DNA from: Candidatus Ornithobacterium hominis | Lineage (GTDB): Bacteria > Bacteroidota > Bacteroidia > Flavobacteriales > Weeksellaceae | Length of the DNA stretch: 64,000 nt | Assembly (NCBI RefSeq): GCF_951229915.1 | Contig: NZ_OX579588.1 | Coordinates: forward strand, 1,386,001-1,450,000 | Direction of reading: 5' to 3' | Part shown: positions 22,440 through 31,876 of the stretch, piece after piece | Layout: every line of letters begins with the position of its first letter | Numbering within the stretch: the stretch's first letter is position 1 | Translations under genes and position numbers: made by a program | The notes under the pieces: model-generated | The model's input: the letters and a program-made list of their open reading frames with translations, nothing else | What the model was told of the DNA's origin: nothing | Database searches by the model: none

Positions 22440-25400
22440 TTATTTTTTTTCAATGGAAATCTTTACTCCAATATCGTCAATTTCAATGGAATTTCCAACA
22501 TTTATATTTTTAAATTCAATCTCATCGGTTAAAGTTTCTTCGCAGATATATTCTTTATTTTTTTCTACCGTTTTTTGAAGTTTTTCGTTAGGTTCAATGA
22601 AAACTTGAATTCTATCGGTTACCTCTAGCCCAGATTCTTTTCGAATGTTTTGAATACGATTTACTAATTCCCTTGAGATTCCTTCCAAAATTAAGTTTTC
22701 ATTTAATTCTGTATCTAAAGCCACTGTTAAATTTCCATCGTTGGCTACTACCCAACCTTGGATATCTTTGGTTTTCACCTCAAAATCATTCATCGGCAAG
22801 AGATGTTTTTGCCCATCTACTTCGATTTCAAATTCAGCATTTCTCTCTAATTGTTGAATATCGGCATGGCTCATTTGTGAAATAGCTTGTGCCACTGCTT
22901 TCATTTCTTTACCAAATTTAGGTCCTAAACTCTTAAAGTTTGGTTTTACTTCTTTGACTAAAATATCAGCTGCTTCATCATTGCTTATGATTTGTACCTC
23001 TTTCACATTCACTTCATGTTTTAGCAACTCTGCAATGGCATTCAGGCGTTCTTTAGTTGTTTCATCGCCAGCAGGAATCATCACTTTTTGTAATGGCTGG
23101 CGAACTTTTAGGTTTGCTTGTTTTCTCAATGAAAACAGTAAACTAGTCGCACGTTGCGCTAAATGTGTTCTTTCTTGCAGCTCTTCATCTATTGCTTCTA
23201 GATCTGCCACCGGGAATTGAGATAAATGTACTGATGTTTCATTCCCCTCCACCGAGGTTAAATCACGGTAAAGTTGATCCATGAAAAACGGTGCAATCGG
23301 GGAAGCTAATTGAGTAATATTTTTCAGCACCTGATAAAGCGTTTGATAAGCTGAAATTTTATCCTCGGTATAGTCGCCTTTCCAGAAGCGTCTTCGATTC
23401 AAGCGCACATACCAATTGCTCAAATTGTCATCTACAAATTCTTGAATCGCTCGAGCAACGCGTGTCGGTTCATAATCAGTATAGAATGCATCCGTTTTCT
23501 GAATCAATGAATTTAGTTCAGATAAAATCCAACGATCTAACTCTGGGCGGTTCTCTAATGGAACTTGCTCTTCTTGATTTCTGAATCCATCTACATTGGC
23601 ATAAAGTGCAAAAAACGAATAGGTATTATATAATGTCCCAAAGAATTTTCTTCTCACTTCATCAATTCCTTCTAAATCAAATTTCAAGTTTTCCCACGGT
23701 TGTGCATTAGAAATCATATACCAGCGTGTGGCATCTGGGCCATAAACAGCCAAGGTTTCGAACGGGTCTACAGCGTTGCCCAATCGTTTAGACATTTTTT
23801 GTCCGTTTTTATCTAAAACCAAACCGTTTGAAACCACGTTTTTATACGTCAAGCGATCAAAAACCAAGGTGCCAATGGCATGCAACGTGTAAAACCAACC
23901 ACGAGTTTGGTCTACGCCTTCTGCAATAAAGTCTGCGGGGGCGATTTCCTCTAGTTTCTTATCTGTATTGAACGGGTAATGCCACTGTGCATAAGGCATG
24001 GCTCCAGAGTCAAACCAGACATCAATCAAGTCACTTTCTCGCTTCATTGGCTTGCCTGAATTTGAAATCAGCGTGATATTATCTACAATATTTTTGTGCA
24101 AATCTATTTTTTCGTAATTTTCTTCTGAAAAATCATTCGGAACAAAATTTTCAAAAGGATTATTTTTTTGCACTCCTGCTTTTTGTGCTTTTTCGATTTC
24201 AATCATCAGCTGAGCTACTGAACCAATAATAATTTCTTCTTTCCCGTCTTCTGTTCGCCAAATCGGTAACGGAATTCCCCAGTATCTAGAGCGTGATAAA
24301 TTCCAATCTTTGGCTTCTGCCAACCAATTACCGAATCGCCCTTCTCCAGTGGATTTCGGCTTCCAATTAATTTGATTGTTCAATTCTACCAATCGTTGTC
24401 TTTTCTCTGAAATTTTAATAAACCATGAATCTAACGGATAATATAAAACTGGCTTATCTGTTCGCCAGCAGTGGGGGTAATTGTGCTTATATTTTTCTAC
24501 ATGAAAGGCTTTATTTTGCTCTTTCAGTTCAATAGCAATTTCTACATCTGCAGATTTATCTGGCACTTTATCGTCCTCATAATATTCATTTTTCACATAT
24601 TTGCCAGCATATTTCTCAGGCATTGTTTCTATGAATTTCCCTTGTAAATCAACCAAGGGAACTGGGTTTTGATTCTCATCAAGCACCAGCATTGGTGGAA
24701 TTTCGTTTTCTTCTGCCACTTTGGCATCGTCTGCACCAAAAGTTGGTGCTGTGTGTACAATACCTGTACCATCCTCGGTGCTCACAAAGTCACCATGAAT
24801 TACTCGAAAGGCTTTATCAGCATTCTGATACGGTTGTGCCCAAGCTAATAATTGCTCATATTTTGTATCGAGTAAATCTGCTCCTTTAAATTCTTGAACA
24901 ATTTGGTAAGGAATTTCTTTATCTCCAGCCTTATAATTATTTAAATCTGCTGTATTTTCAGCTTTTTTATACGCTTTGCCAAATTGTTTCCCGACCAAGC
25001 TTTTCGCTAAAATGACAGAAATAGGTTCAAAAGTATATTGATTGAAGGTTTCTACTAAAGCATAATCGATATTTTTAGCGACGGTCAATGCTGTGTTAGA
25101 AGGCAGCGTCCAAGGTGTGGTAGTCCAAGCTAATAAATAAATGGAATTTTCTAAGCCTTTAAAAATTTTATTGGAATCTTTAATGACCTTGAACTGAGCA
25201 ACAATCGTCGTATCTGAAACGTCTTTGTATGTCCCAGGCATATTAAGCTCATGCGAGCTCAAGCCAGTCCCTGCTTTGGGTGAATAGGGCTGAATAGTAT
25301 AGCCTTTGTACATCAATCCTTTGTCATAAATTTCTTTGAGCAACCACCACACCGATTCCATATACTTAGGTTGGTAAGTAATATAGGGATCTTCTAAATC

Positions 25401-25835
25401 TACCCAATAGCCAATCTTTTCTGTCAGCTCGTTCCACACATCTGTATAGCGCATCACCGCTTCTCTACAAGCTTTGTTGTAATCTTCTATAGAAATTTTG
25501 GCTCCAATATCTTCTTTGGTGATGCCTAATTCTTTTTCTACACCCAATTCCACGGGCAGCCCATGGGTGTCCCAGCCAGCTTTTCTCTTCACTTGCTTGC
25601 CTTTTAGCGTCTGGTAGCGGCAAAATATATCTTTGACCGAACGTGCCAAAACGTGGTGTATTCCTGGCATTCCGTTGGCTGATGGAGGCCCTTCGTAGAA
25701 CAAAAAAGTTTCATTCCCTTCACGGGTTTGAATGCTTTTTTCAAAGGTTTTATCCTTATTCCAAAATGAAAGTACGTCTTCTGCTACTTTCGCTAAATTT
25801 AATTCTTTGTATTCTGGGAATTTTTTCTGCATCAT
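22440..25835 (-). CDS. ileS: Isoleucyl-tRNA synthetase
   Basis: A 1131-residue class I synthetase with HIGH-type motif GMPGIHHVLA, editing (CP1) domain, KMSKR loop (GQKMSKRLGN) and anticodon-binding domain, plus the long C-terminal extension of the bacterial type 2/eukaryote-like IleRS (no C-terminal zinc Cys cluster), the form linked to natural mupirocin tolerance. Two ATG codons in a row open the gene. A motif-like AAGCCTTTA with A/T flanks at 25150-25174 lies inside the coding region. First gene of the ileS to trpS string. Confidence 0.95.
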   Translation of the reverse strand: MMQKKFPEYKELNLAKVAEDVLSFWNKDKTFEKSIQTREGNETFLFYEGPPSANGMPGIHHVLARSVKDIFCRYQTLKGKQVKRKAGWDTHGLPVELGVEKELGITKEDIGAKISIEDYNKACREAVMRYTDVWNELTEKIGYWVDLEDPYITYQPKYMESVWWLLKEIYDKGLMYKGYTIQPYSPKAGTGLSSHELNMPGTYKDVSDTTIVAQFKVIKDSNKIFKGLENSIYLLAWTTTPWTLPSNTALTVAKNIDYALVETFNQYTFEPISVILAKSLVGKQFGKAYKKAENTADLNNYKAGDKEIPYQIVQEFKGADLLDTKYEQLLAWAQPYQNADKAFRVIHGDFVSTEDGTGIVHTAPTFGADDAKVAEENEIPPMLVLDENQNPVPLVDLQGKFIETMPEKYAGKYVKNEYYEDDKVPDKSADVEIAIELKEQNKAFHVEKYKHNYPHCWRTDKPVLYYPLDSWFIKISEKRQRLVELNNQINWKPKSTGEGRFGNWLAEAKDWNLSRSRYWGIPLPIWRTEDGKEEIIIGSVAQLMIEIEKAQKAGVQKNNPFENFVPNDFSEENYEKIDLHKNIVDNITLISNSGKPMKRESDLIDVWFDSGAMPYAQWHYPFNTDKKLEEIAPADFIAEGVDQTRGWFYTLHAIGTLVFDRLTYKNVVSNGLVLDKNGQKMSKRLGNAVDPFETLAVYGPDATRWYMISNAQPWENLKFDLEGIDEVRRKFFGTLYNTYSFFALYANVDGFRNQEEQVPLENRPELDRWILSELNSLIQKTDAFYTDYEPTRVARAIQEFVDDNLSNWYVRLNRRRFWKGDYTEDKISAYQTLYQVLKNITQLASPIAPFFMDQLYRDLTSVEGNETSVHLSQFPVADLEAIDEELQERTHLAQRATSLLFSLRKQANLKVRQPLQKVMIPAGDETTKERLNAIAELLKHEVNVKEVQIISNDEAADILVKEVKPNFKSLGPKFGKEMKAVAQAISQMSHADIQQLERNAEFEIEVDGQKHLLPMNDFEVKTKDIQGWVVANDGNLTVALDTELNENLILEGISRELVNRIQNIRKESGLEVTDRIQVFIEPNEKLQKTVEKNKEYICEETLTDEIEFKNINVGNSIEIDDIGVKISIEKK

Positions 25836-26081
25836 ATTCCTAATTCAAGATTTGCGAATTTACTAAACATAAATGAACTTTAACTTGTTGTGCATTTGAA
25901 AAAAAACACAAAAAAGTTGCTCATGAAATTAAATAAACTAACTTATTCTATTAATAAACAATGCATTAAATGTATGGAAAACTTTATTTAAAACCACAAA
26001 ATTATTTTAATTAATTTATAGCTTATTTAAAAATTTGATGGATTCAATTGCCAAACACTTCAAATAAGCTATTCAAAAATC

Positions 26082-26109
26082 AAAAAAAACTCAAAATTTC
26101 TGAGTTTTT
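26082..26109. terminator. Bidirectional terminator
   Basis: A 9-bp stem (26085-26093 with 26101-26109), AAATTTC loop, A-run and T-run. It lies downstream of the epimerase gene in its direction and can work on either strand; the right arm merges into a repeat copy. Confidence 0.7.
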
Positions 26110-26128
26110 TTTAAGGCTTAAATTTTTT
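26105..26128. repeat. AAGGCTTA-type repeat, copy 6
   Basis: T-run, TTAAGGCTTAA, T-run, sharing its T-run with the terminator arm. Confidence 0.65.
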
Positions 26129-26136
26129 CAACCTTT

Positions 26137-26160
26137 ATTTTTTTTAAGGCTTAAAAAATT
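26137..26160. repeat. AAGGCTTA-type repeat, copy 7
   Basis: T8, AAGGCTTA, A6-TT, overlapping the last codons of the epimerase gene on the minus strand; second copy in a tandem pair 32 bp apart. Confidence 0.7.
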
Positions 26161-27056
26161 CTCACATTTTTCTCAAATTCCTGATACGCCAAAGCTAATT
26201 TTTCAGCTGGGTTGGCTTTTATTTTCATCTTTTCTGAGAACATTTCTAGCGATTTAACTTCTTGATTTGAATTCAGGTAAACAAACTCCAAATCTGAATT
26301 TCCCTCTATCAAAAAATCTCTGATTTCATTCATATTTTGGTTGAATTCCACCAAATTGTAAACACCACTTTCCTTGTTCCCGAAAATAAACTGCTGTAAA
26401 TTTTCAATCAAAGAAGGTAGGTGAATGAATGGTCTTATTTGATTTCCGTTGCCGTAAATTTTGATTTTTTTGTAAATCAATGCCTCCATCATCAATTTAT
26501 TGATTACAGAATCCATTCTCAGCATCGGATTATAGCCAAAAACATTACCCAAACGCAAGAGATATATTTGTGATTTTTTTTCTAAAATTTTTAAATAATT
26601 TTCGGCATTTAATTTAGAAGAGCCATAATAATTCATGGGTTCTGGTGGTGTATTTTCGGTAACATTTTGCTTGAATCCGTACACGGCTGCAGAACTGGCA
26701 AAAATCACTTTTTGGGGTGGGAATTTTTCTAATAAATTGAACAAAACCACTGTCCCGTAATGGTTTACTTGCTCATATTTATAATTGTCTTGGTAATTGA
26801 ACGGAGAATCCACATGAGCCGCCAAATGAATCACAATATCTTGATTCTTCACCACTTTTTCTAACTCATAAATATTCAGAATATCACCTTTTGCAAATAT
26901 TGTTTTATTCAAATTTTCACCTTGTGTGAAGAAATTGAAATTCTTTTTGTACAAATTATCAAAAACGGTGATTTTTGTAACAGATTCATTTTTATCTAAT
27001 GATTGCACTAAAGAATAACCAATGTACCCTGCTCCTCCTGTGATTAAAATTCTCAT
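26151..27056 (-). CDS. NAD-dependent epimerase/dehydratase (extended SDR)
   Basis: A 301-residue protein from ATG 27056 (MRILITGGAGYIGYSL); a longer frame from 27110 would overlap cysH and place 18 odd residues before the Rossmann motif. GGAGYIG binds NAD, and the active-site Tyr-x3-Lys is in MNYYGSSKLNAE. The family acts on nucleotide-sugars such as UDP-glucose, and this gene may supply surface polysaccharide precursors; the substrate is not certain. Downstream of cysH on the same strand. Confidence 0.85.
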   Translation of the reverse strand: MRILITGGAGYIGYSLVQSLDKNESVTKITVFDNLYKKNFNFFTQGENLNKTIFAKGDILNIYELEKVVKNQDIVIHLAAHVDSPFNYQDNYKYEQVNHYGTVVLFNLLEKFPPQKVIFASSAAVYGFKQNVTENTPPEPMNYYGSSKLNAENYLKILEKKSQIYLLRLGNVFGYNPMLRMDSVINKLMMEALIYKKIKIYGNGNQIRPFIHLPSLIENLQQFIFGNKESGVYNLVEFNQNMNEIRDFLIEGNSDLEFVYLNSNQEVKSLEMFSEKMKIKANPAEKLALAYQEFEKNVRIF

Positions 27057-27061
27057 GTTTT

Positions 27062-27718
27062 TTATTTGTTTAAATGGATGCCACATTCGCTTTTTTTGCT
27101 GCCATACCATCTGCCGTTTCTTTCCATTTCAGTATCAATATTGGTGGTGCAAGGCATACAACCGATGCTCAAAAATCCTTTAGTCTCCAGCGGATGTTTG
27201 GGCAAATGATGTTGCTGAGCGTATTCATAAATCATCTTGGAATTCCAGTCTAAAATCGGATGAAATTTCACTACGCCACTTGCCAAAATTTCCTCTTCGT
27301 TCAATGTAGCTCTGAATTTGGTTTGATCTCTTCGCAAACCAGCAATCCAAATATCGTATTTTTCAATCGCATCATTCAGTGGTTCTACCTTATTAATATG
27401 GCAACAATATTCAGGGTTGTTGGCAAACAAGAACTCTCCACTTGTTGCAATTTGCTGGTTTTTAGCCGTTTTACTCTGCACGTTCACAAGTCGAAATCCC
27501 CAATCTTCAGCAATTTGATTTCTGAAAGCGTAAGTTTCTGGGAAATGAAATCCTGTGTCTATAAAAAGTACATCTATGCTGGGCAAAGCACGTGTAGCGA
27601 TATGCAAAAGCGGCAAACTATGCGACTGAAAAGAAGATGTTATGCACAGTTTATTCCCGTTTTGATGGTAGTTTAATAATTGATTTTGAATTTTTTCTAC
27701 AGCCTTATTTATTTCCAT
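27062..27718 (-). CDS. cysH: Phosphoadenosine/adenosine phosphosulfate reductase
   Basis: A 218-residue PAPS reductase family enzyme reducing activated sulfate to sulfite. It shows the P-loop-like TSSFQSHSLP, HPLLDW-like FHPILDWNSK and the C-terminal ECGIH with the catalytic Cys. Additional Cys pairs (EYCC and GCMPC) point to the Fe-S binding APS-using type. The epimerase gene follows 5 bp downstream. No other assimilatory sulfate genes are in the window. Confidence 0.88.
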   Translation of the reverse strand: MEINKAVEKIQNQLLNYHQNGNKLCITSSFQSHSLPLLHIATRALPSIDVLFIDTGFHFPETYAFRNQIAEDWGFRLVNVQSKTAKNQQIATSGEFLFANNPEYCCHINKVEPLNDAIEKYDIWIAGLRRDQTKFRATLNEEEILASGVVKFHPILDWNSKMIYEYAQQHHLPKHPLETKGFLSIGCMPCTTNIDTEMERNGRWYGSKKSECGIHLNK

Positions 27719-27762
27719 AATTCAAAGATAAAATTAGTGAATTTATTTCATTTTTTTAGGCT

Positions 27763-27786
27763 ATTTTTTTTAAGGCTTAAAAAATT
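27763..27786. repeat. AAGGCTTA-type repeat, copy 8
   Basis: T8, AAGGCTTA, A6, TT, 45 bases upstream of cysH. A truncated relative (T7-AGGCTA) lies 12 bases before it. Confidence 0.7.
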
Positions 27787-28020
27787 CTTGATCTCACACT
27801 TTTATAATGATTTAATTTGGTCGCATCCCGTAGTGCTCGATATTTTTCTTTTTTATTATAAATTAAATTATATGATTCAGCCATAAACACCTATTATTCA
27901 AATTTTTAAACAAAAAAAATCATTTTTTTTGTTTAAGCCCATTTTTTTTAATATCAATTATAATTTATGATTTTTAGTGAAATTTTTATGAAATGAATAA
28001 TTTATTCGGAATGAAATAGT

Positions 28021-28028
28021 TATATTTG
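28021..28028 (+). promoter_or_regulatory. rpsA promoter -7 element
   Basis: TATATTTG matches TAnnTTTG. The transcript would carry a leader of about 110 bases before the rpsA ATG, a length that fits the known autoregulation of S1 mRNA in other bacteria. A clear -33 TTG is not seen at the standard distance. Confidence 0.55.
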
Positions 28029-28146
28029 CCGCCGCTTAGCGACATAGGGATAAGCTTAAAAATTAATTATTTAATCATTTCTCTCAATTTTAAGATGTTG
28101 TCGTATTTTCCCAAGCATCGGCATTGAGATACAAACTTTTTTTATT

Positions 28147-29988
28147 ATGTCTGAACAGACTAAAGAAACGGAAGCTACGTCTTCTGCAAATTCCCAAGAA
28201 AACAAAGCTCAAGCTGTTAAAAATCAACCAAAAGAGGAAAGAGAGTTGGTCAACGCCAGCCCTTCCCAAGAGGATTTCGACTGGGAGTCTTTTGAAAGTG
28301 GCCTGAACGAGGAGGATCGTAAGGAGAAAGCTGAACTCGAGGAAATGTATGAAAACACACTTGATGAACTGAATGAAAATGAGGTTTTTAAAGGAAAAGT
28401 GGTTCGTATAACTGACAAAGAGGCAATCGTGGATATCGACTTCAAATCTGAAGGAGTTATTTCTTTGAATGAATTCCGCTATAACCCTGATTTGAAAGTG
28501 GGTGATGAAGTGGAGGTAATGGTAGACCAACGTGAAGATAAAAATGGTCAATTACAGCTTTCTCATAGAAAAGCAAGAACTTTAAACGCTTGGGATCATG
28601 TGAATAAAGCAAACCAAAGCGGTGAAATCGTTCAGGGTAACATCAAAGCGAGAACAAAAGGTGGTATGATTGTGGATGTTTTTGGCATTGAGGCTTTTTT
28701 ACCAGGTTCACAAATCGATGTGAAGCCAATCCGCGACTATGAGCAATTCGTAGGTAAAAACATGGAGTTCAAGGTAGTGAAAATAAACCCTGAATTTAAA
28801 AACGTGGTGGTATCTCACAAAGCTTTAATCGAAGCTGATATCGAGGAGCAGAAGAAAGAAATCATTGGTCAGCTGGAAAAAGGCCAAGTACTGCAAGGTG
28901 TGGTGAAAAACATCACTTCTTATGGCGTGTTTGTAGACCTAGGCGGTATTGATGGATTAATCCATATTACAGATCTTTCTTGGAGCAGAATCAATCACCC
29001 AAATGAGGTCGTAGAAGTAGATGATGAAATCAATGTTGTAATCCTTGATTTTGATGAAGATAAAACAAGAATTCAACTGGGGGTAAAACAATTAGAAGCT
29101 CATCCATGGGAAGCGTTAGACCAAAATATTGCTGTCGGAGATAAAATCAAAGGTAAAGTAGTTGTGCTTGCTGACTATGGTGCTTTTGTAGAAGTAGCCC
29201 CAGGAGTAGAAGGCTTGATTCACGTTTCTGAAATGAGCTGGAGTACACATTTGCGTTCCGCTCAAGACTTCGTTCAAGTAGGAGATGAAGTAGAAGCTGT
29301 TGTCTTAAGTGTTGACAGAGAAGAGCGTAAGATGTCTCTTGGTATGAAACAATTAATGCCAGACCCTTGGACTGACATTACTTCAAAATATCCAGTAGAT
29401 TCTAAGCATACTGGTACCGTAAGAAACTTCACTAACTTTGGTATTTTCGTAGAATTAGAGGAAGGAGTTGATGGATTGATTTACATTTCTGATCTTTCTT
29501 GGACTCAGAAAATCAAGCACCCTTCAGAATTCTGTAGCGTTGGAGACAAACTAGAAGTTGTTGTGCTAGAACTAGACGTAGAAGCTCGCCGATTAAGCTT
29601 AGGCCACAAGCAATTAGAAGATAACCCTTGGAGTGTTTATGAAACTAAATATGCCATTGGCACTGAACACACTGGTAACGCCTATAATGTGTTTGACAAA
29701 GGTGCTAAAGTAAGATTTGAAGATGAAGAAATCGATGCTTTTGCCCCTGCTAGAACATTGGATAAAGAAGATGGTGGACGTGTAGAACAAGGTGAAGATA
29801 TAAACTTCAAAGTAATTGAATTCAATAAAGAATTTAAGCGTGTAGTTGTTTCTCATTCAGCCACTTATAAAGACGAAGAAATGAAACAGGTGAAAAAAGC
29901 TCTAGAAAATCAAACGCAAGAAAGAGCTACACTTGGTGACTTGGATGGTCTTGCTGCACTGAAAGAAAAAATGGAAAACAACGAATAA
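28147..29988 (+). CDS. rpsA: 30S ribosomal protein S1
   Basis: A 613-residue protein with an acidic N-terminal extension of about 85 residues, then six S1 (OB-fold) RNA-binding repeats, each with the glycine signature such as GVVKNITSYGVFVDLGGIDG and GTVRNFTNFGIFVELEEGVD. It binds mRNA on the small subunit; in Bacteroidota, which mostly lack Shine-Dalgarno sequences, it is thought especially important for initiation. It is a single-gene unit closed by a strong terminator. Confidence 0.95.
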   Translation: MSEQTKETEATSSANSQENKAQAVKNQPKEERELVNASPSQEDFDWESFESGLNEEDRKEKAELEEMYENTLDELNENEVFKGKVVRITDKEAIVDIDFKSEGVISLNEFRYNPDLKVGDEVEVMVDQREDKNGQLQLSHRKARTLNAWDHVNKANQSGEIVQGNIKARTKGGMIVDVFGIEAFLPGSQIDVKPIRDYEQFVGKNMEFKVVKINPEFKNVVVSHKALIEADIEEQKKEIIGQLEKGQVLQGVVKNITSYGVFVDLGGIDGLIHITDLSWSRINHPNEVVEVDDEINVVILDFDEDKTRIQLGVKQLEAHPWEALDQNIAVGDKIKGKVVVLADYGAFVEVAPGVEGLIHVSEMSWSTHLRSAQDFVQVGDEVEAVVLSVDREERKMSLGMKQLMPDPWTDITSKYPVDSKHTGTVRNFTNFGIFVELEEGVDGLIYISDLSWTQKIKHPSEFCSVGDKLEVVVLELDVEARRLSLGHKQLEDNPWSVYETKYAIGTEHTGNAYNVFDKGAKVRFEDEEIDAFAPARTLDKEDGGRVEQGEDINFKVIEFNKEFKRVVVSHSATYKDEEMKQVKKALENQTQERATLGDLDGLAALKEKMENNE

Positions 29989-30013
29989 TTGTTTTTCTTT
30001 TCTCTAAAAATTT

Positions 30014-30039
30014 AGCCACCCAAAAGGTGGCTTTTTTTT
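30014..30039 (+). terminator. rpsA terminator
   Basis: AGCCACC stem (30014-30020 with 30026-30032), CAAAA loop, then T7: a classic intrinsic terminator 26 bases after the rpsA stop. Confidence 0.9.
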
Positions 30040-30247
30040 ATCTCAGCTCAGAAACTTTACAATCTTCCACATCTTTCATCTTTCCAGAGTAAGTTTCTCG
30101 GTACTTATGCAATGTCTCAAAAGGAATCCCATATAGCGTTCGCTGAATTTTGGTCACCTTAGTGCTCAAAGCTCCCATTTTTGGATGAAAACGAACCTCA
30201 TTTGTTGTTTTTCTTTTAATTTTTAAAGGCTTTAGAATTTTTTTCAT
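30038..30247 (-). CDS. Small basic conserved-looking hypothetical protein
   Basis: A 69-residue, strongly basic protein (MKKILKPLKIKRKTTNEVRF) with FHPKMGALSTKVTKIQRTLYG and Tyr-rich middle part. No motif recognised. Its first codons contain a variant of the AAGGCTTA repeat (30221-30240), read as KPLKI. It could be an RNA- or DNA-binding protein given its charge; this is not established. It is convergent with rpsA and shares its terminator zone. Confidence 0.6.
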   Translation of the reverse strand: MKKILKPLKIKRKTTNEVRFHPKMGALSTKVTKIQRTLYGIPFETLHKYRETYSGKMKDVEDCKVSELR

Positions 30248-30335
30248 AATGCAAATTTAAGAAATCTGAATGTATCTCTGTTTGAAATTAAAATCATTAA
30301 TTTCATCTAGAATTTTTTTCACTCGTTTTTATCTA

Positions 30336-30360
30336 TTTTTTTTAAGCCTTAGAGAATTTT
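30336..30360. repeat. AAGGCTTA-type repeat, copy 9
   Basis: T8, AAGCCTTAGAGAATTTT; a slightly decayed right half. Confidence 0.6.
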
Positions 30361-30466
30361 TAAAAACTTATATTAAAACAGAGCTTCTCCCTCACAATTT
30401 AGTCATTCCCAAAGCTAACGAAGAAATAATCTTAATCTTAAAATTCATAAATCATTAAAAAAGTTG

Positions 30467-30566
30467 TACCTTTGCCAGCTCAAAATTAGAAAGGTTCCTT
30501 TTACTAAAATATTCTTCGTTCAATATCGGTTGTAGAATTTTTTTTCAGTCAAAACTTTTCTACAAC
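30467..30566 (+). promoter_or_regulatory. Promoter and structured leader of the DEAD-box gene
   Basis: TACCTTTG (30467-30474) matches TAnnTTTG. The leader contains GTTGTAGAA (30529-30537) and its complement (30558-30566) around a 20-base T-rich loop, 11 bases before the ATG. Long structured leaders are known for cold-induced RNA helicase genes, which suggests thermo- or auto-control. Confidence 0.45.
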
Positions 30567-30577
30567 ATTTTTATTTT

Positions 30578-31831
30578 ATGAAAAACAAACCAAATTCAAG
30601 ACTTAAGAAAAGTCAAGGTCGAAAATTTTCTGACCAAAAAGGGAAAGCAAGACCCCCAAAAGATAGAAGGAGAAGAGGAAGAGGAAAATCTTCTTCCAAA
30701 AAAATAAAAAAACTGGATTTAAGTCCAGAACGCTTTCAGCACGTAGGCAAACCTATAGAAGAAATCAAATATCAACCCAAGTACAGCTACAAGGAGTTTC
30801 CGCTACACCCTGATTTATTAAAAAACTTGCTACAGCTTGGCTATATTCAGCCGACAGAAATTCAAGAAAAATCCTTTGAGCCAATCACTAATATTCAAGA
30901 TGTTTTAGCCATAGCCAATACTGGGACTGGGAAAACAGCTGCTTTTTTAATTCCCACGATCAACAGTATGTTGTATAGTGACACGCGATTTTCTTGCTTG
31001 ATTTTGGTTCCTACCCGCGAATTAGCAGAGCAAGTCGAAGCAGAATTTAAAGCTATTTCTAGAGGATTAAAACTTTTTGGAACTTCATTCATCGGCGGGA
31101 CTAGCATCAAGAAAGATTTGAAAACCTTGCAAAAACCTTTTGATTTTGTGATTGGTACACCAGGTCGTTTGATAGATTTAGCCAACCGAAAAGCCTTAAA
31201 ATTCAATGACTTTTCAATTTTAATTTTAGATGAATTTGACCGCATGCTTGATATGGGCTTTAGCCAAGATGTACTAGAAATCAATCGCCAACTGACACAG
31301 AAAGATCAAACTTTGCTTTTCTCTGCTACACTCGCTGAAAATCAAAAAGAAATCATCACACAATTCGTCAAAAATCCTATAAAAATTCATGTAAGCAGCG
31401 GTAAGGCAACAGCAGAACATATTGACCAAGATGTCGTTTTCTTCAATCGAAGAAATAAATTTGACAAGCTGATTGATTTAATTTCTCAGAAAGATTTTGA
31501 AAAAGTTTTAATCTTCTCTGAAACCAAACAGAGTGTTTCTGAAATTACAAAAAAATTAAAACAAAATAAATTTAAAGTCGATGAAATTCATGGTGATAAA
31601 TCTCAAAATTACCGAAAATTTGCACTCAAGGACTTCAAGCGTGGAAAAATTAATATCTTAGTCGCTACTGATGTAGCTGCCCGTGGCCTAGACATCTCTG
31701 ATGTGACGCACGTCATCAATTACCAAATTCCACAAGATTATGAAACCTACATCCACCGTATTGGGCGAACGGGGCGCGCAGGAAAAAAAGGAAACGCATT
31801 TACGTTCTACGAAGAGAAAAAATCGAATTAA
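30578..31831 (+). CDS. DEAD-box ATP-dependent RNA helicase
   Basis: A 417-residue helicase with an N-terminal basic, Lys/Arg-rich extension (about 1-60), Q motif (PTEIQEKSF), motif I NTGTGKTAAF, Ia PTRELAEQ, motif II DEFD, motif III FSATL, and C-terminal motifs TDVAARGLD and HRIGRTGRAG. Motif II is DEFD rather than DEAD. It unwinds RNA in ribosome assembly or mRNA turnover; subgroup (RhlE/CshA-like) not certain. The C-terminal tail is short. Confidence 0.93.
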   Translation: MKNKPNSRLKKSQGRKFSDQKGKARPPKDRRRRGRGKSSSKKIKKLDLSPERFQHVGKPIEEIKYQPKYSYKEFPLHPDLLKNLLQLGYIQPTEIQEKSFEPITNIQDVLAIANTGTGKTAAFLIPTINSMLYSDTRFSCLILVPTRELAEQVEAEFKAISRGLKLFGTSFIGGTSIKKDLKTLQKPFDFVIGTPGRLIDLANRKALKFNDFSILILDEFDRMLDMGFSQDVLEINRQLTQKDQTLLFSATLAENQKEIITQFVKNPIKIHVSSGKATAEHIDQDVVFFNRRNKFDKLIDLISQKDFEKVLIFSETKQSVSEITKKLKQNKFKVDEIHGDKSQNYRKFALKDFKRGKINILVATDVAARGLDISDVTHVINYQIPQDYETYIHRIGRTGRAGKKGNAFTFYEEKKSN

Positions 31832-31835
31832 ATTT

Positions 31836-31872
31836 CTCTAAAGGCTTAAAAATTTTTTTCAAGCCTTTTTTA
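31836..31872. terminator. Terminator made from two half-copies of the AAGGCTTA repeat
   Basis: AAAGGCTT (31840-31847) pairs with AAGCCTTT (31861-31868), loop A/T-rich, followed by T-rich sequence, just after the helicase stop and before the convergent lipoprotein gene. Here the repeat family forms a hairpin across a T-run. Confidence 0.6.
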
Positions 31873-31876
31873 TTTT

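Larger units (their letters stand above)
25836..26150. other. ileS upstream gap
   Basis: About 315 bases without a gene. It holds the ileS promoter region (no clear TAnnTTTG match seen), a two-way terminator at 26082-26109, and two copies of the AAGGCTTA repeat at 26105-26160. Confidence 0.6.
27719..28146. other. cysH-rpsA divergent gap
   Basis: About 430 bases. It contains a repeat copy (27763-27786), the rpsA promoter -7 element at 28021 and a leader of about 110 bases before rpsA. No other gene seen. Confidence 0.6.
30248..30577. other. Gap before the DEAD helicase
   Basis: About 330 bases with a repeat copy at 30336-30360, the promoter element TACCTTTG at 30467-30474 and a 100-base leader containing a hairpin. 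No gene seen. Confidence 0.6.

Noticed and set aside
26151..27110. Longer start of the epimerase at 27110
   Set aside because: It would add 18 residues before the Rossmann motif and overlap the cysH end; ATG 27056 puts the motif at residue 7 as expected.
28090..28551. 153-codon minus-strand frame over the rpsA start
   Set aside because: Shadow of the strongly supported rpsA frame and its leader.
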